Assembly (NCBI GenBank): GCA_028706105.1
Contig: JAQWCF010000009.1
Coordinates: 1 to 32,552, forward strand
DNA: 32,552 nt
Source: Candidatus Margulisiibacteriota bacterium
GTDB taxonomy: Bacteria > Margulisbacteria > Riflemargulisbacteria > GWF2-35-9 > DYQY01
Reading direction: 5' to 3'
The position numbers were made by a program, and so were the translations under genes. Positions 15,412 through 23,220 of this stretch are shown here, piece by piece (position 1 is the stretch's first letter; each line of letters opens with the position of its first letter). The notes beneath the pieces are model-generated. The model saw only the letters and a program-made list of their open reading frames with translations, was not told the origin of the DNA and searched no databases.

Positions 15412-16920
15412 ATGTTAAATTTTTTGAGGGAGAGAGCTAAAGAAATATTAACAATAACAGTCGTGTTATTTGTCTTATCATTTTTAGGAATTGGGGCGTA
15501 TTCTTTTTTGAATCAAGGTAATGGTGAAGAAAACAAAGAGGAAGCAACTTCTGCCTTAGGTTTGTTAAATGGGAAACCATTGGATGGTTATTATTATAAT
15601 AGGCAATTTAATCAAGCTTTTTCTAATATTCCTAGTGAGCAACGGATGCTTTTGGATCCGGATGTAGTGGATTATTATCGTTATCAGGCCTTTCAAGAAA
15701 CAGTAGCAAACATGTTAATGATGGACGAAGCTAATCGAGAAGGGATAAAAGTTTTCCCTCAGGAGTTTAATTATAGGATGGAACAGCTAGTTAAGGCTTA
15801 TGGCTTAAAGAATGTAGGTGCGTTAAAGAAGCTCATAAAAGATAATAAGATAGAGTGGAAAGTTTTTAAAGAACAACAGAAGAATGATATTATTGTTTCA
15901 AAATTTTTAGGTGGTATCACTAGCAGGGTTAGAGTTACACCTTTGGATAGGGAAATGGCTTTTACGGAGGCTAAAGTTAGACATATTTTGATAAAAGTTG
16001 ACCAACAAGCAACAGATAATATGGAAGAAGACCTAATTAAATTAAAGAAAGCAGAAACAATTTATGAAATGGTTCTGAGTAACAAAAAAAACTTTGCGAA
16101 AATAGCAGAAAAATATTCAGAGGATACTGCGTCAGCTGAAAAAGGTGGGGATTTGGGCTGGGTCGGTCGAGGACAGATGGTCCCAGAATTTGAGTCCATG
16201 TTGCATACACTAACAAAGGGTGAAATAGGTGGTCCAATAAGAACTATTTACGGGTACCATATTATTTTAGTTGAAGATAAGAGAGAAAAAGATAAACCAG
16301 CAGACCTGACAGATGAACGTGTAGATCAGATAATCTTGCAACAAAAGCAACAGGAAGCCATTCAGGAATGGCTGAAGCCACTAAAGTTGTCAGCTAATAT
16401 CGAAATAATAGATTCTCAAATAAAGGCCTATGATTACAAAGTTAATCAGCAGTATGAAGAGGCTTTAATTGAGTATCAAAAAGCGTTGATGGCTAATAGT
16501 GAACTACTTACTTATACTCAGATTGCTAGGATGCTAGATAGATTGGGCAACAAAGATGAAGCAATAAGAGCTATCAGGAAAGCGCTGATACTGCAAAATA
16601 GGCTTCAAGGATACCGTTACCCTTCATTATATTTTGCAGGGCTAGATCTTTTTATTAAGTATAAACTAACTGATCTTTATTCTAGTTTAATAGATGATGC
16701 TTTGGTTACATTCAAAGGGAAAGAAGTAGTTTTGAGTGTTTTAGATAAGAATTATAAAAACAAAATGACCAAAGAACAGAAATCTAATCTAGATGAACAA
16801 TTAAAGTTAATTGATGATCAAAAGAAGGAAGCAGAAGCAACGAAAAAGAAAGATTCACTTAATCCTTTTTCAGCATTAGAGGCGTTGGATAGCTTAACAG
16901 AAAATAGTTTAGCAAAATAG
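15412..16920 (+). CDS. Membrane-anchored parvulin peptidyl-prolyl isomerase with C-terminal TPR region
   Basis: Probable extracytoplasmic foldase, 502 residues, with a strong AGGAGG site five bases before the ATG. An N-terminal uncleaved-looking membrane anchor (about 10-33, ending GIGAYSFL) is followed by a SurA/PpiD-like helical chaperone part (about 50-180) and one parvulin domain at about 186-288 (VRHILIKV, AEKYSEDTASAEKGGDLGWVGRGQMVPEFE, and GGPIRTIYGYHIILVEDK). The family consensus residues of the parvulin active site are largely present. The remaining about 210 residues hold TPR-like helices (YEEALIEYQKAL, DRLGNKDEAIRAIRKAL) and a charged low-complexity tail with KKEAEATKKKDS. It closes the operon after ftsEX. 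PrsA, PpiD and SurA are the nearest named relatives; the TPR extension is not part of those classic forms. Confidence 0.88.
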   Translation: MLNFLRERAKEILTITVVLFVLSFLGIGAYSFLNQGNGEENKEEATSALGLLNGKPLDGYYYNRQFNQAFSNIPSEQRMLLDPDVVDYYRYQAFQETVANMLMMDEANREGIKVFPQEFNYRMEQLVKAYGLKNVGALKKLIKDNKIEWKVFKEQQKNDIIVSKFLGGITSRVRVTPLDREMAFTEAKVRHILIKVDQQATDNMEEDLIKLKKAETIYEMVLSNKKNFAKIAEKYSEDTASAEKGGDLGWVGRGQMVPEFESMLHTLTKGEIGGPIRTIYGYHIILVEDKREKDKPADLTDERVDQIILQQKQQEAIQEWLKPLKLSANIEIIDSQIKAYDYKVNQQYEEALIEYQKALMANSELLTYTQIARMLDRLGNKDEAIRAIRKALILQNRLQGYRYPSLYFAGLDLFIKYKLTDLYSSLIDDALVTFKGKEVVLSVLDKNYKNKMTKEQKSNLDEQLKLIDDQKKEAEATKKKDSLNPFSALEALDSLTENSLAK

Positions 16921-16991
16921 CTTAGCAGAGTATAACGCCTTTTTTATTGAGCTTGAGAGCTTATGGTTAAATAGCTAGGGGATATTTTTTA

Positions 16992-17585
16992 TTAACTACA
17001 ATATTTGCTTATGAAAAAATTGTATAATAGTTTATTATTTTTTTTTGCCAACAAAGGTAGTATAAATTTAAAAATAATTGATTTAGGGTTAAACCTAAAA
17101 GTATCTAAGATGATTTTGTAAGAGATAATCTGCGGGTAAGCTTTTGCTAAATGAAATAGTTCCATGTCTACAGTGTAAGCGTTGTTGAACTGTCTAGATA
17201 GTTTTTTCTTGTTCTGAAGGCTATTTACTGTGATATTTTCAACATGACTGCTGGAATCAAGAATCAATTTTTCTTTTCCATTGTTGCCAAAGCTTTTGCC
17301 TATTTTTAGAATTGTAGACGCTTTAATGCTTTTAAGTGCTCCTGCATTGCCTAGGTTGAAGGTTTTTTCTGCTTTAATGTCTTGAAGAAATTCATTTTGG
17401 TTTTTTAGAGTTCGCTTAATTGCATTTTTCCCTACACCAGTAACAATGAGTAGTATTCTTTTGTTATTTATTGTAATTAAAAAAACTCTGTCATTCACCT
17501 TTTTTGCTTTCTTAAGGAAAGAGGAAACTTCTCTTTTTTCAGCAGCAAAAACAAGATAATCAATCTTTTTGTTTCCCATAATCAT
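16992..17585 (-). CDS. Nucleosidase/phosphorylase-superfamily protein (MTA/SAH nucleosidase-like), divergent
   Basis: 197 residues. Weak but ordered similarity to the purine nucleoside phosphorylase / MTA-SAH nucleosidase fold: VTGVGKNA at about 48-55, NLGNAGAL at 78-84, VDMELFHLAKA at 139-149 (family VEME, which contacts ribose), and YKIILDTF with Asp161 where the catalytic ISD aspartate is expected. The histidine/phenylalanine-rich regions of classic MTAN are not evident, so the substrate may be different; futalosine and hopanoid-pathway hydrolases are relatives. Its start shares one base with the stop of the DUF1015 gene (TAATG), so the two are translationally coupled. A second in-frame ATG six bases later is an alternative start. 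Confidence 0.72.
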   Translation of the reverse strand: MIMGNKKIDYLVFAAEKREVSSFLKKAKKVNDRVFLITINNKRILLIVTGVGKNAIKRTLKNQNEFLQDIKAEKTFNLGNAGALKSIKASTILKIGKSFGNNGKEKLILDSSSHVENITVNSLQNKKKLSRQFNNAYTVDMELFHLAKAYPQIISYKIILDTFRFNPKSIIFKFILPLLAKKNNKLLYNFFISKYCS

Positions 17586-18835
17586 TAGTCTTCTAGACTG
17601 TGGATTATAAGTCCGCTTCGAAGTTTAGGTTCGAACCACGTTGTTTTAGGTGGCATTATCATATTATTGTCGGCTATTGCCATTAGTTGCTCCATGGAAA
17701 CAGGATACATCGCAAAGGCAGCTTTCATTTCTCCAGAGTCTACTCTTTTTTCTAGTTCTTGTAGTCCCCTGATTCCTCCAACAAAGTCGATCCTTTTGCT
17801 TGTTCTTAAGTCATGAATATTAAGCAATGGTTCTAATACAAACTTTGTAAGAGTTGTGACGTCAAGCGCATCAATTGGGTCTTTGTCGTTGTAAGTGTTT
17901 TCTTTAAAAGAAAGCTTATACCAGTTGTTATCTAGGTAAAGACCCATGATGTGTTTGTTTTCTGGTCGATAAGTCTCTTTACCCTTGTTTTCTATAATAA
18001 AATTTTGAGAAAGTTTTACTAAGAACATGTCAGGAGTAAGTCCATTCAAATCTTTAATAAGGCGATTATAGTCAAAAATTTTTAATTGATTATCTGGGAA
18101 AAGAACAGTTAAAAAATAATTGAATTCTTCTTTTCCAGTGTAGCTTGGTTGTTTTTCTCTAAGTTCTTTGCCTACTAATGCTGCTGCGGCACTCCTATGG
18201 TGTCCATCTGCAACATAGGTATAGGGTATATTTGTGAAAATTTTGGTAATTTCATTAATGGAATCTTTGCTTGTAATAAGCCAAAAAGAATGAGTAATTC
18301 CATCCTCTGAGGTGAAGTTATATTCAGGTTCAAACTTACTAATTGTTTTCTCAAGAATTTGGTCAATTCTAGGGTTTGCTGGATATGCCAAGAAAATAGG
18401 CTCAATGTTAGCATTATTTATTTTGACATGGACCATTCTGTCTTCTTCTTTGTCTTTTCTGGTTAGCTCGTGTTTCTTGATGTTTCCATTTAAGTAGTCG
18501 TCGATGCTAGAGCAAGCCACTAGTCCAATCTGTGTTCTTCCTTCCATTTTTTGTGAGTAAATATAGTATTTTTCTTCTTTGTCTTGAATAAGCCAATTGT
18601 TTTCTTTAAATTTATTGAAATTCTCTAGCGCTTTATCATACACTTGCTGTGAATGTTCATCAGTGCCGACAGGGAAGTCTATTTCTGGCTTTATTATGTG
18701 ATAGAGAGACATGTTGTTGTCTTTGGCTTCAGTGCGTGCTTCTTCAGAGTTTAAAACGTCGTATGGACGTGAAGCTATCTTTGTTTCTAATCCTTTTTGT
18801 GGTCTAATCCCTTTGAACGCTTTTATTGTGACCAT
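17585..18835 (-). CDS. DUF1015-family conserved protein with DGHHR motif
   Basis: 416 residues, the usual length for the family (PF06245), whose function is not established. Signatures are AFKGIRP at the start, ASRPYDVLNSEEAR, SLYHIIKPE, KKHELTRKDKEEDR at about 120-133, and YVADGHHRSAAAA with DGHHR at 210-214. IDFVGGIRGLQELEKRV and the C-terminal MPPKTTWFEPKLRSGL follow. DGHHR also occurs in the ParB/SerK-type fold, where it binds nucleotide in serine kinases, so a small-molecule kinase-like role is a reasonable guess but not shown. AAGGAG five bases before the ATG is one of the strongest ribosome sites in the window. It heads a two-gene operon with the nucleosidase-like gene and diverges from glyS. 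Confidence 0.88.
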   Translation of the reverse strand: MVTIKAFKGIRPQKGLETKIASRPYDVLNSEEARTEAKDNNMSLYHIIKPEIDFPVGTDEHSQQVYDKALENFNKFKENNWLIQDKEEKYYIYSQKMEGRTQIGLVACSSIDDYLNGNIKKHELTRKDKEEDRMVHVKINNANIEPIFLAYPANPRIDQILEKTISKFEPEYNFTSEDGITHSFWLITSKDSINEITKIFTNIPYTYVADGHHRSAAAALVGKELREKQPSYTGKEEFNYFLTVLFPDNQLKIFDYNRLIKDLNGLTPDMFLVKLSQNFIIENKGKETYRPENKHIMGLYLDNNWYKLSFKENTYNDKDPIDALDVTTLTKFVLEPLLNIHDLRTSKRIDFVGGIRGLQELEKRVDSGEMKAAFAMYPVSMEQLMAIADNNMIMPPKTTWFEPKLRSGLIIHSLED

Positions 18836-18941
18836 GTTAACTCCTTAGCCGAAAGTCCTTCTCGCTTGAGCGTGAATCTGTTAGTGATTTTCTCACAGAG
18901 ATAGAAATAGCAAAAGGACAAAATTAAGCATTCATTGTCAT

Positions 18942-18980
18942 AGCTTTAGGCTTTTAGCTTTTAGCTTTAGGCTATATAAT
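18942..18980 (+). promoter_or_regulatory. glyS promoter module, copy 2 of the repeated 39-base element
   Basis: AGCTTTAGG and AGCTTTTAG units lead into TATAAT at 18975-18980, seven bases before the glyS ATG. It matches the thrC copy (6332-6370) at 34 of 39 positions. The similarity continues across both start codons as CTTTATGnATTAT. A glycine T-box leader is excluded here for lack of space. Confidence 0.7.
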
Positions 18981-18987
18981 AATCTTT

Positions 18988-21018
18988 ATGAATTATCTAT
19001 TTGAAATTGGTACAGAAGAAGTCCCCGCAAGGTTTTTACAAAGCTTAATAAGTGATTTAGTTGAGAATGTTACAAAGAGACTAGAGAAAATAACTTACCA
19101 TGAAGTTGAAACCTTTGCGACTTATAGAAGATTAGCTTTGATCATAAAAGGACTATCAAAAGAACAGTCCTCGAAACAAGAAGAGATAAAAGGCCCACCA
19201 GAAAAAGTTGCTGTTAATGAAGATGGAAGTTACACAAAAGCAGGAGAAGGTTTTTTGAAAAAGTTTGGAGCAACTGAGGGTGTTATCCGTGAGGGATATT
19301 TGTATGTTAGTTTTTTTGAAAAAGGCAAACTTACTAAAGATATTTTAGGAAAGATTGTTGTTGATGCGCTCTCTGCTTTGTACCTACCAGTAGCCATGAA
19401 ATGGGGAAATGAGACACAGAAGTTTTATAGACCAGTGCATTGGATAGTTTCAATATTAGATGACACCATTTTGCCTTTAGAATTTGCAGGAATCAAAGCA
19501 GGAAATACCACTTGCGGACATCGGTCTTTTAGTAAAGGACTAAATATTAATGGGGCGGAATTATTAATTGACTTACCTGAAAATTACGAAAATTTACTTT
19601 TAAAAAATAACGTCAAAGCTTCTTTCTTAAAGAGAAAGGAATATATTAAAAGTCAACTTATTAAAGTGACAAGCAATGTCGTTCTTGATGAAGTCTTACT
19701 TAATGAGGTTTGTGGATTAGTTGAAAATCCTGTAGTTTTACAAGGCGAATTTGAAGAAGAATTTTTGCAAATTCCAGACAGAATCCTGATTACATCTATG
19801 CAAAAAAATCAGAAATATTTTCCACTAATCGAACAAGGGAAATTAACAAATAAATTTTTAATGGTTGCCGACAATGTAAACGAAAAAAACAGTAAAAATA
19901 TTATTGCTGGTAATCAAAAAGTTTTAAGAGCTAGACTTTTTGATGCAAAATTTTTCTTTGAAGAAGATACTAAATATGATTTTGAACATTTTAACAATCA
20001 GTTAAAGACAATAACTTTTCAACAAAAATTGGGAAGTATTTATGAGAAAGTTGCGAGGAATATTTTAGTTGCTGAGTTTATAATTAAGAAACTAAAGCTA
20101 GATTCAAAACAAAGAGAAACTGTTTTGGCAATTACGGGAAATGCGAAGGCAGATTTGGCAACAGGTATGGTTAATGAGTTTGCTGAGTTACAAGGCTATG
20201 TTGGACAGCAATATGCTTTAAAATGGGGTATCGATAAAAACATTGCAGATAGTATTTATGAGCATTATCTTCCTTCCTTTGCTGGTGATGTGTTGCCAAG
20301 TTCTTTAATTGCATCTATTGCTTCTGTTTCTGATAAAATTGAAACTATTGTTGGTCAGTTTGTAATAGGAAAAATACCCTCTGGTTCTCAAGATCCTTTT
20401 GGGTTAAGACGACAAGCTAATGGCATTGTCAGAATATTTTACGAAAGAGATTATTTCCCCTTTTCTTTAGAGGAGCTATTGGAAGCCACGGTTAGTTTGT
20501 ATAAAAACTTTGATCTTTCCAAGGACAATATTTCCAAATTATATGATTTTTTTGAACAAAGAATAGAGCAGTATTTGAAAGACCAAAATGTTGCAAATGA
20601 TGTAATTCAAACTGTGAAGTCGTTCAATATTCTCTTGCTTAAGAAAAGATTAAATTTTATTTCAATTCTTTCTGCCTCAGAAAAGAGGAAAGATGTTTTA
20701 GAAGCAATAGTCAGAGTTCTTAATATTACCAAAGATGCTAATTTGGGAGAATTAAAGGTTATAGACCCCTTTTTGTTTGAGGATGCTTCTGAGAGAGCAC
20801 TTTTTGATACCTTTAAATCATTAACAAAAATAGAAAGAGCATGGGATGATTGTCTTGTTCAAGAGTGGAAGCTTTTAGCAAAAACAATAAGTAACTTTTT
20901 TGAAGCAGTTATGGTCATGGTTGATGATGAAAAGATAAAGAATAATAGACTGAGTTTGTTGCATAATATGAGGATGTATTTTGAACAATTTGGAGATTTG
21001 AAGACTTTACAGTTTTAG
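18988..21018 (+). CDS. glyS: Glycyl-tRNA synthetase beta subunit
   Basis: Beta subunit of the alpha2beta2 bacterial glycyl-tRNA synthetase; it carries tRNA binding, while the alpha subunit (GlyQ) carries aminoacylation. 676 residues, close to the usual 690. The typical N-terminus YLFEIGTEEVPARFL is followed by ATYRRLALIIKGL, the conserved MKWGNETQKFYRPVHWIVSI block, HRSFSKG, LVENPVVLQGEFEEEFLQIP, QKYFPLIEQGKL, VLRARLFDAKFFFEED, TGMVNEFAELQGYVGQQYAL, HYLPSFAGDVLPSS and SQDPFGLRRQANGI, with a DALR-like anticodon-binding end. No glyQ is in the window, so the two subunits are encoded apart, or glyQ lies elsewhere. The 39-base module and TATAAT indicate its own promoter. Its stop overlaps the stop of converging murB in TTAG at 21015-21018. 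Confidence 0.96.
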   Translation: MNYLFEIGTEEVPARFLQSLISDLVENVTKRLEKITYHEVETFATYRRLALIIKGLSKEQSSKQEEIKGPPEKVAVNEDGSYTKAGEGFLKKFGATEGVIREGYLYVSFFEKGKLTKDILGKIVVDALSALYLPVAMKWGNETQKFYRPVHWIVSILDDTILPLEFAGIKAGNTTCGHRSFSKGLNINGAELLIDLPENYENLLLKNNVKASFLKRKEYIKSQLIKVTSNVVLDEVLLNEVCGLVENPVVLQGEFEEEFLQIPDRILITSMQKNQKYFPLIEQGKLTNKFLMVADNVNEKNSKNIIAGNQKVLRARLFDAKFFFEEDTKYDFEHFNNQLKTITFQQKLGSIYEKVARNILVAEFIIKKLKLDSKQRETVLAITGNAKADLATGMVNEFAELQGYVGQQYALKWGIDKNIADSIYEHYLPSFAGDVLPSSLIASIASVSDKIETIVGQFVIGKIPSGSQDPFGLRRQANGIVRIFYERDYFPFSLEELLEATVSLYKNFDLSKDNISKLYDFFEQRIEQYLKDQNVANDVIQTVKSFNILLLKKRLNFISILSASEKRKDVLEAIVRVLNITKDANLGELKVIDPFLFEDASERALFDTFKSLTKIERAWDDCLVQEWKLLAKTISNFFEAVMVMVDDEKIKNNRLSLLHNMRMYFEQFGDLKTLQF

Positions 21019-21842
21019 TATATTTTAATTTCAGGTTCTAGCTTAATTTGAAAATTAGTACTTACTTTGGTTTGGATAATTTTAATGAGTTCAACAAAAT
21101 CCTCAGCTTTTGAATTTTTATTGCATAAGATAACGTTGGCATGAGTGTTACAAATTTGTACTGATTTATATGAGTAGCCTTTTAGCTCGCAGTCATCAAT
21201 AAGTTTACCAGCAGAGAACCCTTTAGGGTTTTTGAAAATGCTTCCTAATGTATAAGCTAGAGGATGCGAAAGCTCTCTTTTTTGTTTAAAGGTACTACAG
21301 TTGTTTTGTATTGTTCCAGAATCTTTGTTTTCTAGTTGTAATAAGCAAGCAGTAATTAAGTATTTATTAGTTTTAAAAACAGAATGCCTGTAACCAAAAG
21401 CACATTCTTGCTTAGAGAGCGTTAGGTGCTTTTTGTTTTTTAAATCAAAGCAATTAACCTCTATGATTAAATCGCTTATGGTTTTATCAAAGGCTCCAAA
21501 GTTTTGATAAATAGCACCACCTAAAGTAGCAGGGATTGGATAAGTAAATTCAAGTCCTCCGATATTCTGAGCTTTTAGATTTTTAATCAAATTAGGTAGC
21601 AAGATACCAGCTTCAGCATAAAGAATATTTTTCTTTAGTTCGTATTTTGCAAGTTTTTTTAACGATACAAATTGGTTTTTTTGATTGCTAATAAAAAGCG
21701 TGTTTGTTCCATTTCCTAAAATAAAAGCATCTTCGTTTATCTCAATTAATTCAGAAATATTTTCTGGAAAATGTATTTGGTAGTTTTCTCCAAGGCAACG
21801 AGAAGCACTTATCTCTTGAGCATTTATAGTGCTAACAATCAT
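21015..21842 (-). CDS. murB: UDP-N-acetylmuramate dehydrogenase
   Basis: Flavoenzyme reducing UDP-GlcNAc-enolpyruvate to UDP-MurNAc with NADPH. 275 residues, the compact type II form. FAD-binding motifs are ILGNGTNTLFI and GLEFTYPIPATLGGAIYQNFGAF; FGYRHSVF is the substrate-loop motif. GSIFKNP carries the serine that protonates the enol, and AGKLIDDCELKG, HANVI and LEPEIKI (catalytic Glu near the C-terminus) follow. FTYPIPATLGG replaces the common AGIPGTVGG, a mild change. It is the last gene of the minus-strand cluster, one base after murC, and no ddl or ftsQ follows as is often seen; instead glyS converges. Confidence 0.95.
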   Translation of the reverse strand: MIVSTINAQEISASRCLGENYQIHFPENISELIEINEDAFILGNGTNTLFISNQKNQFVSLKKLAKYELKKNILYAEAGILLPNLIKNLKAQNIGGLEFTYPIPATLGGAIYQNFGAFDKTISDLIIEVNCFDLKNKKHLTLSKQECAFGYRHSVFKTNKYLITACLLQLENKDSGTIQNNCSTFKQKRELSHPLAYTLGSIFKNPKGFSAGKLIDDCELKGYSYKSVQICNTHANVILCNKNSKAEDFVELIKIIQTKVSTNFQIKLEPEIKIY

Positions 21843-21843
21843 T

Positions 21844-23220
21844 TTAGTTGTCTACTTTTTTCATGTTTAGAATTTGTACAATTTCTTTGGAAACGAAGGT
21901 TACATCTCCTGCTCCTAAAGTTATAATCAAATCACCAGCTTTTGCAATTTCTGCTACTTTCGGAGGAATATTACTAACTATGGGGATAAATTCAGCTTTA
22001 TTTTTTTCAAACATAGGTAAAATGTCTATTGCTTTGACATTACCTGGGTCTTCTCCAGCAGCATAAACTTCCGTAAAGAAGACTTTATCAGCGACAGATA
22101 GTGATGTAACAAAATCCTTTTGAAAAGCTGCAAATCTTGAATAACGATGTGGTTGGAAAATCGCGATTATTCTTCTGTTGTACTCTTTGGCTGCTTCTAG
22201 TGTGGATTTAATTTCAGTTGGGTGATGGGCATAGTCATCAAATATCATAATGTCATTAACTTCGCCAGCCTTGTGAAATCTGCGACTTGCGCCTTCAAAT
22301 GTCTGGAATGATTTAACTACATCAGAGTAACTGAGGTTAAAGTTTTTTGCTAAAGCAAAAACAGTTAAACAGTTTTCAATGTTATGTTTACCAGGTATGT
22401 TTAATTTAACTTGAGAGGCAATTAGTTCTCCATCAACATAGACGTCAAAAGATTTTCTACCATCCGTTTGGATTAAGTTTTTAGCTTGTACTGTATTATT
22501 ATTATTAAAGCCATAGGTTATAACTTTTTTGCCTTTAACATTCAATTTTTTAATGTTTTCATTGTCACCATTAACAATCAGAAGATTGTTGTTTTTATCG
22601 AGTCTTTTAATAAAGTTATTAAATGCATCTAAAATATCTTTAATATCTTTAAATTGGTCCATATGCTCTTCTTCTATGTTTGTGATTACAATAATATTAG
22701 GATTCAAAAAAAGAAAAGAGCGGTCACTTTCATCTGCTTCAGCAACGCAAAAATCCTTTTGACCATACTGGGAGGCAATTGTAGTGTTTTTTAACGGTGC
22801 ACCAATAATGTAGGTTGGTTTTCTTCCAATAGAGCAAAGATAGTGAGAGATGAAGCTGGTTACTGTTGTTTTTCCATGCGTTCCTGCTACTGCAAGACGA
22901 ATGTTGTGTTGATCCATAATATATGAGAGCATTTCTGCTCTTTTTAGAATAGGGAGGTTATGACTAATTGCTCCTTTTAATTCAACGTTATTTGCTTTAA
23001 TTGCAGCAGAAATTACTACAATTTCTGCCGTTCTAATATTACTTACATCATGTCCATAGAATATTTGAACACCTTTATCTTTCAGCAAAAGAGTATGGAT
23101 GTTTTCTTTTATGTCACTGCCGGAGATTTTGTATCCCATATCAACAAGCACAGAAGCAATCGGGTTCATTCCGCTTCCGCCTATTCCAATAAAATGAATG
23201 TTTTTATTTTCTAGTATCAT
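21844..23220 (-). CDS. murC: UDP-N-acetylmuramate-L-alanine ligase
   Basis: ATP-dependent addition of the first L-alanine to UDP-MurNAc. 458 residues with the three Mur-ligase domains. HFIGIGGSGMNPIA at the N-terminus contacts UDP, and VAGTHGKTTVTSFI is the P-loop (THGKTT is typical of MurC). ADESDRSFL, TNIEEEHMDQF with its metal-binding residues, PGKHNIENCLTVFALA and FDDYAHHPTEIKSTL in the ATP/C-terminal domain follow, then FQPHRYSR. Its ATG overlaps the murG stop (ATGA), so translation is coupled. Confidence 0.97.
   Translation of the reverse strand: MILENKNIHFIGIGGSGMNPIASVLVDMGYKISGSDIKENIHTLLLKDKGVQIFYGHDVSNIRTAEIVVISAAIKANNVELKGAISHNLPILKRAEMLSYIMDQHNIRLAVAGTHGKTTVTSFISHYLCSIGRKPTYIIGAPLKNTTIASQYGQKDFCVAEADESDRSFLFLNPNIIVITNIEEEHMDQFKDIKDILDAFNNFIKRLDKNNNLLIVNGDNENIKKLNVKGKKVITYGFNNNNTVQAKNLIQTDGRKSFDVYVDGELIASQVKLNIPGKHNIENCLTVFALAKNFNLSYSDVVKSFQTFEGASRRFHKAGEVNDIMIFDDYAHHPTEIKSTLEAAKEYNRRIIAIFQPHRYSRFAAFQKDFVTSLSVADKVFFTEVYAAGEDPGNVKAIDILPMFEKNKAEFIPIVSNIPPKVAEIAKAGDLIITLGAGDVTFVSKEIVQILNMKKVDN

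Noticed and set aside
16921-16991. Terminator between the parvulin gene and the converging nucleosidase-like gene
   Set aside because: Only a 6-pair stem including a wobble (around GAGCTTGAGAGCTT) with no T-tract on either side.
18836-18987. T-box riboswitch upstream of glyS (or at 6245-6376 upstream of thrC)
   Set aside because: The -10 boxes lie 6-7 bases before the start codons, leaving no leader, and neither region has T-box stems or a terminator/antiterminator pair.
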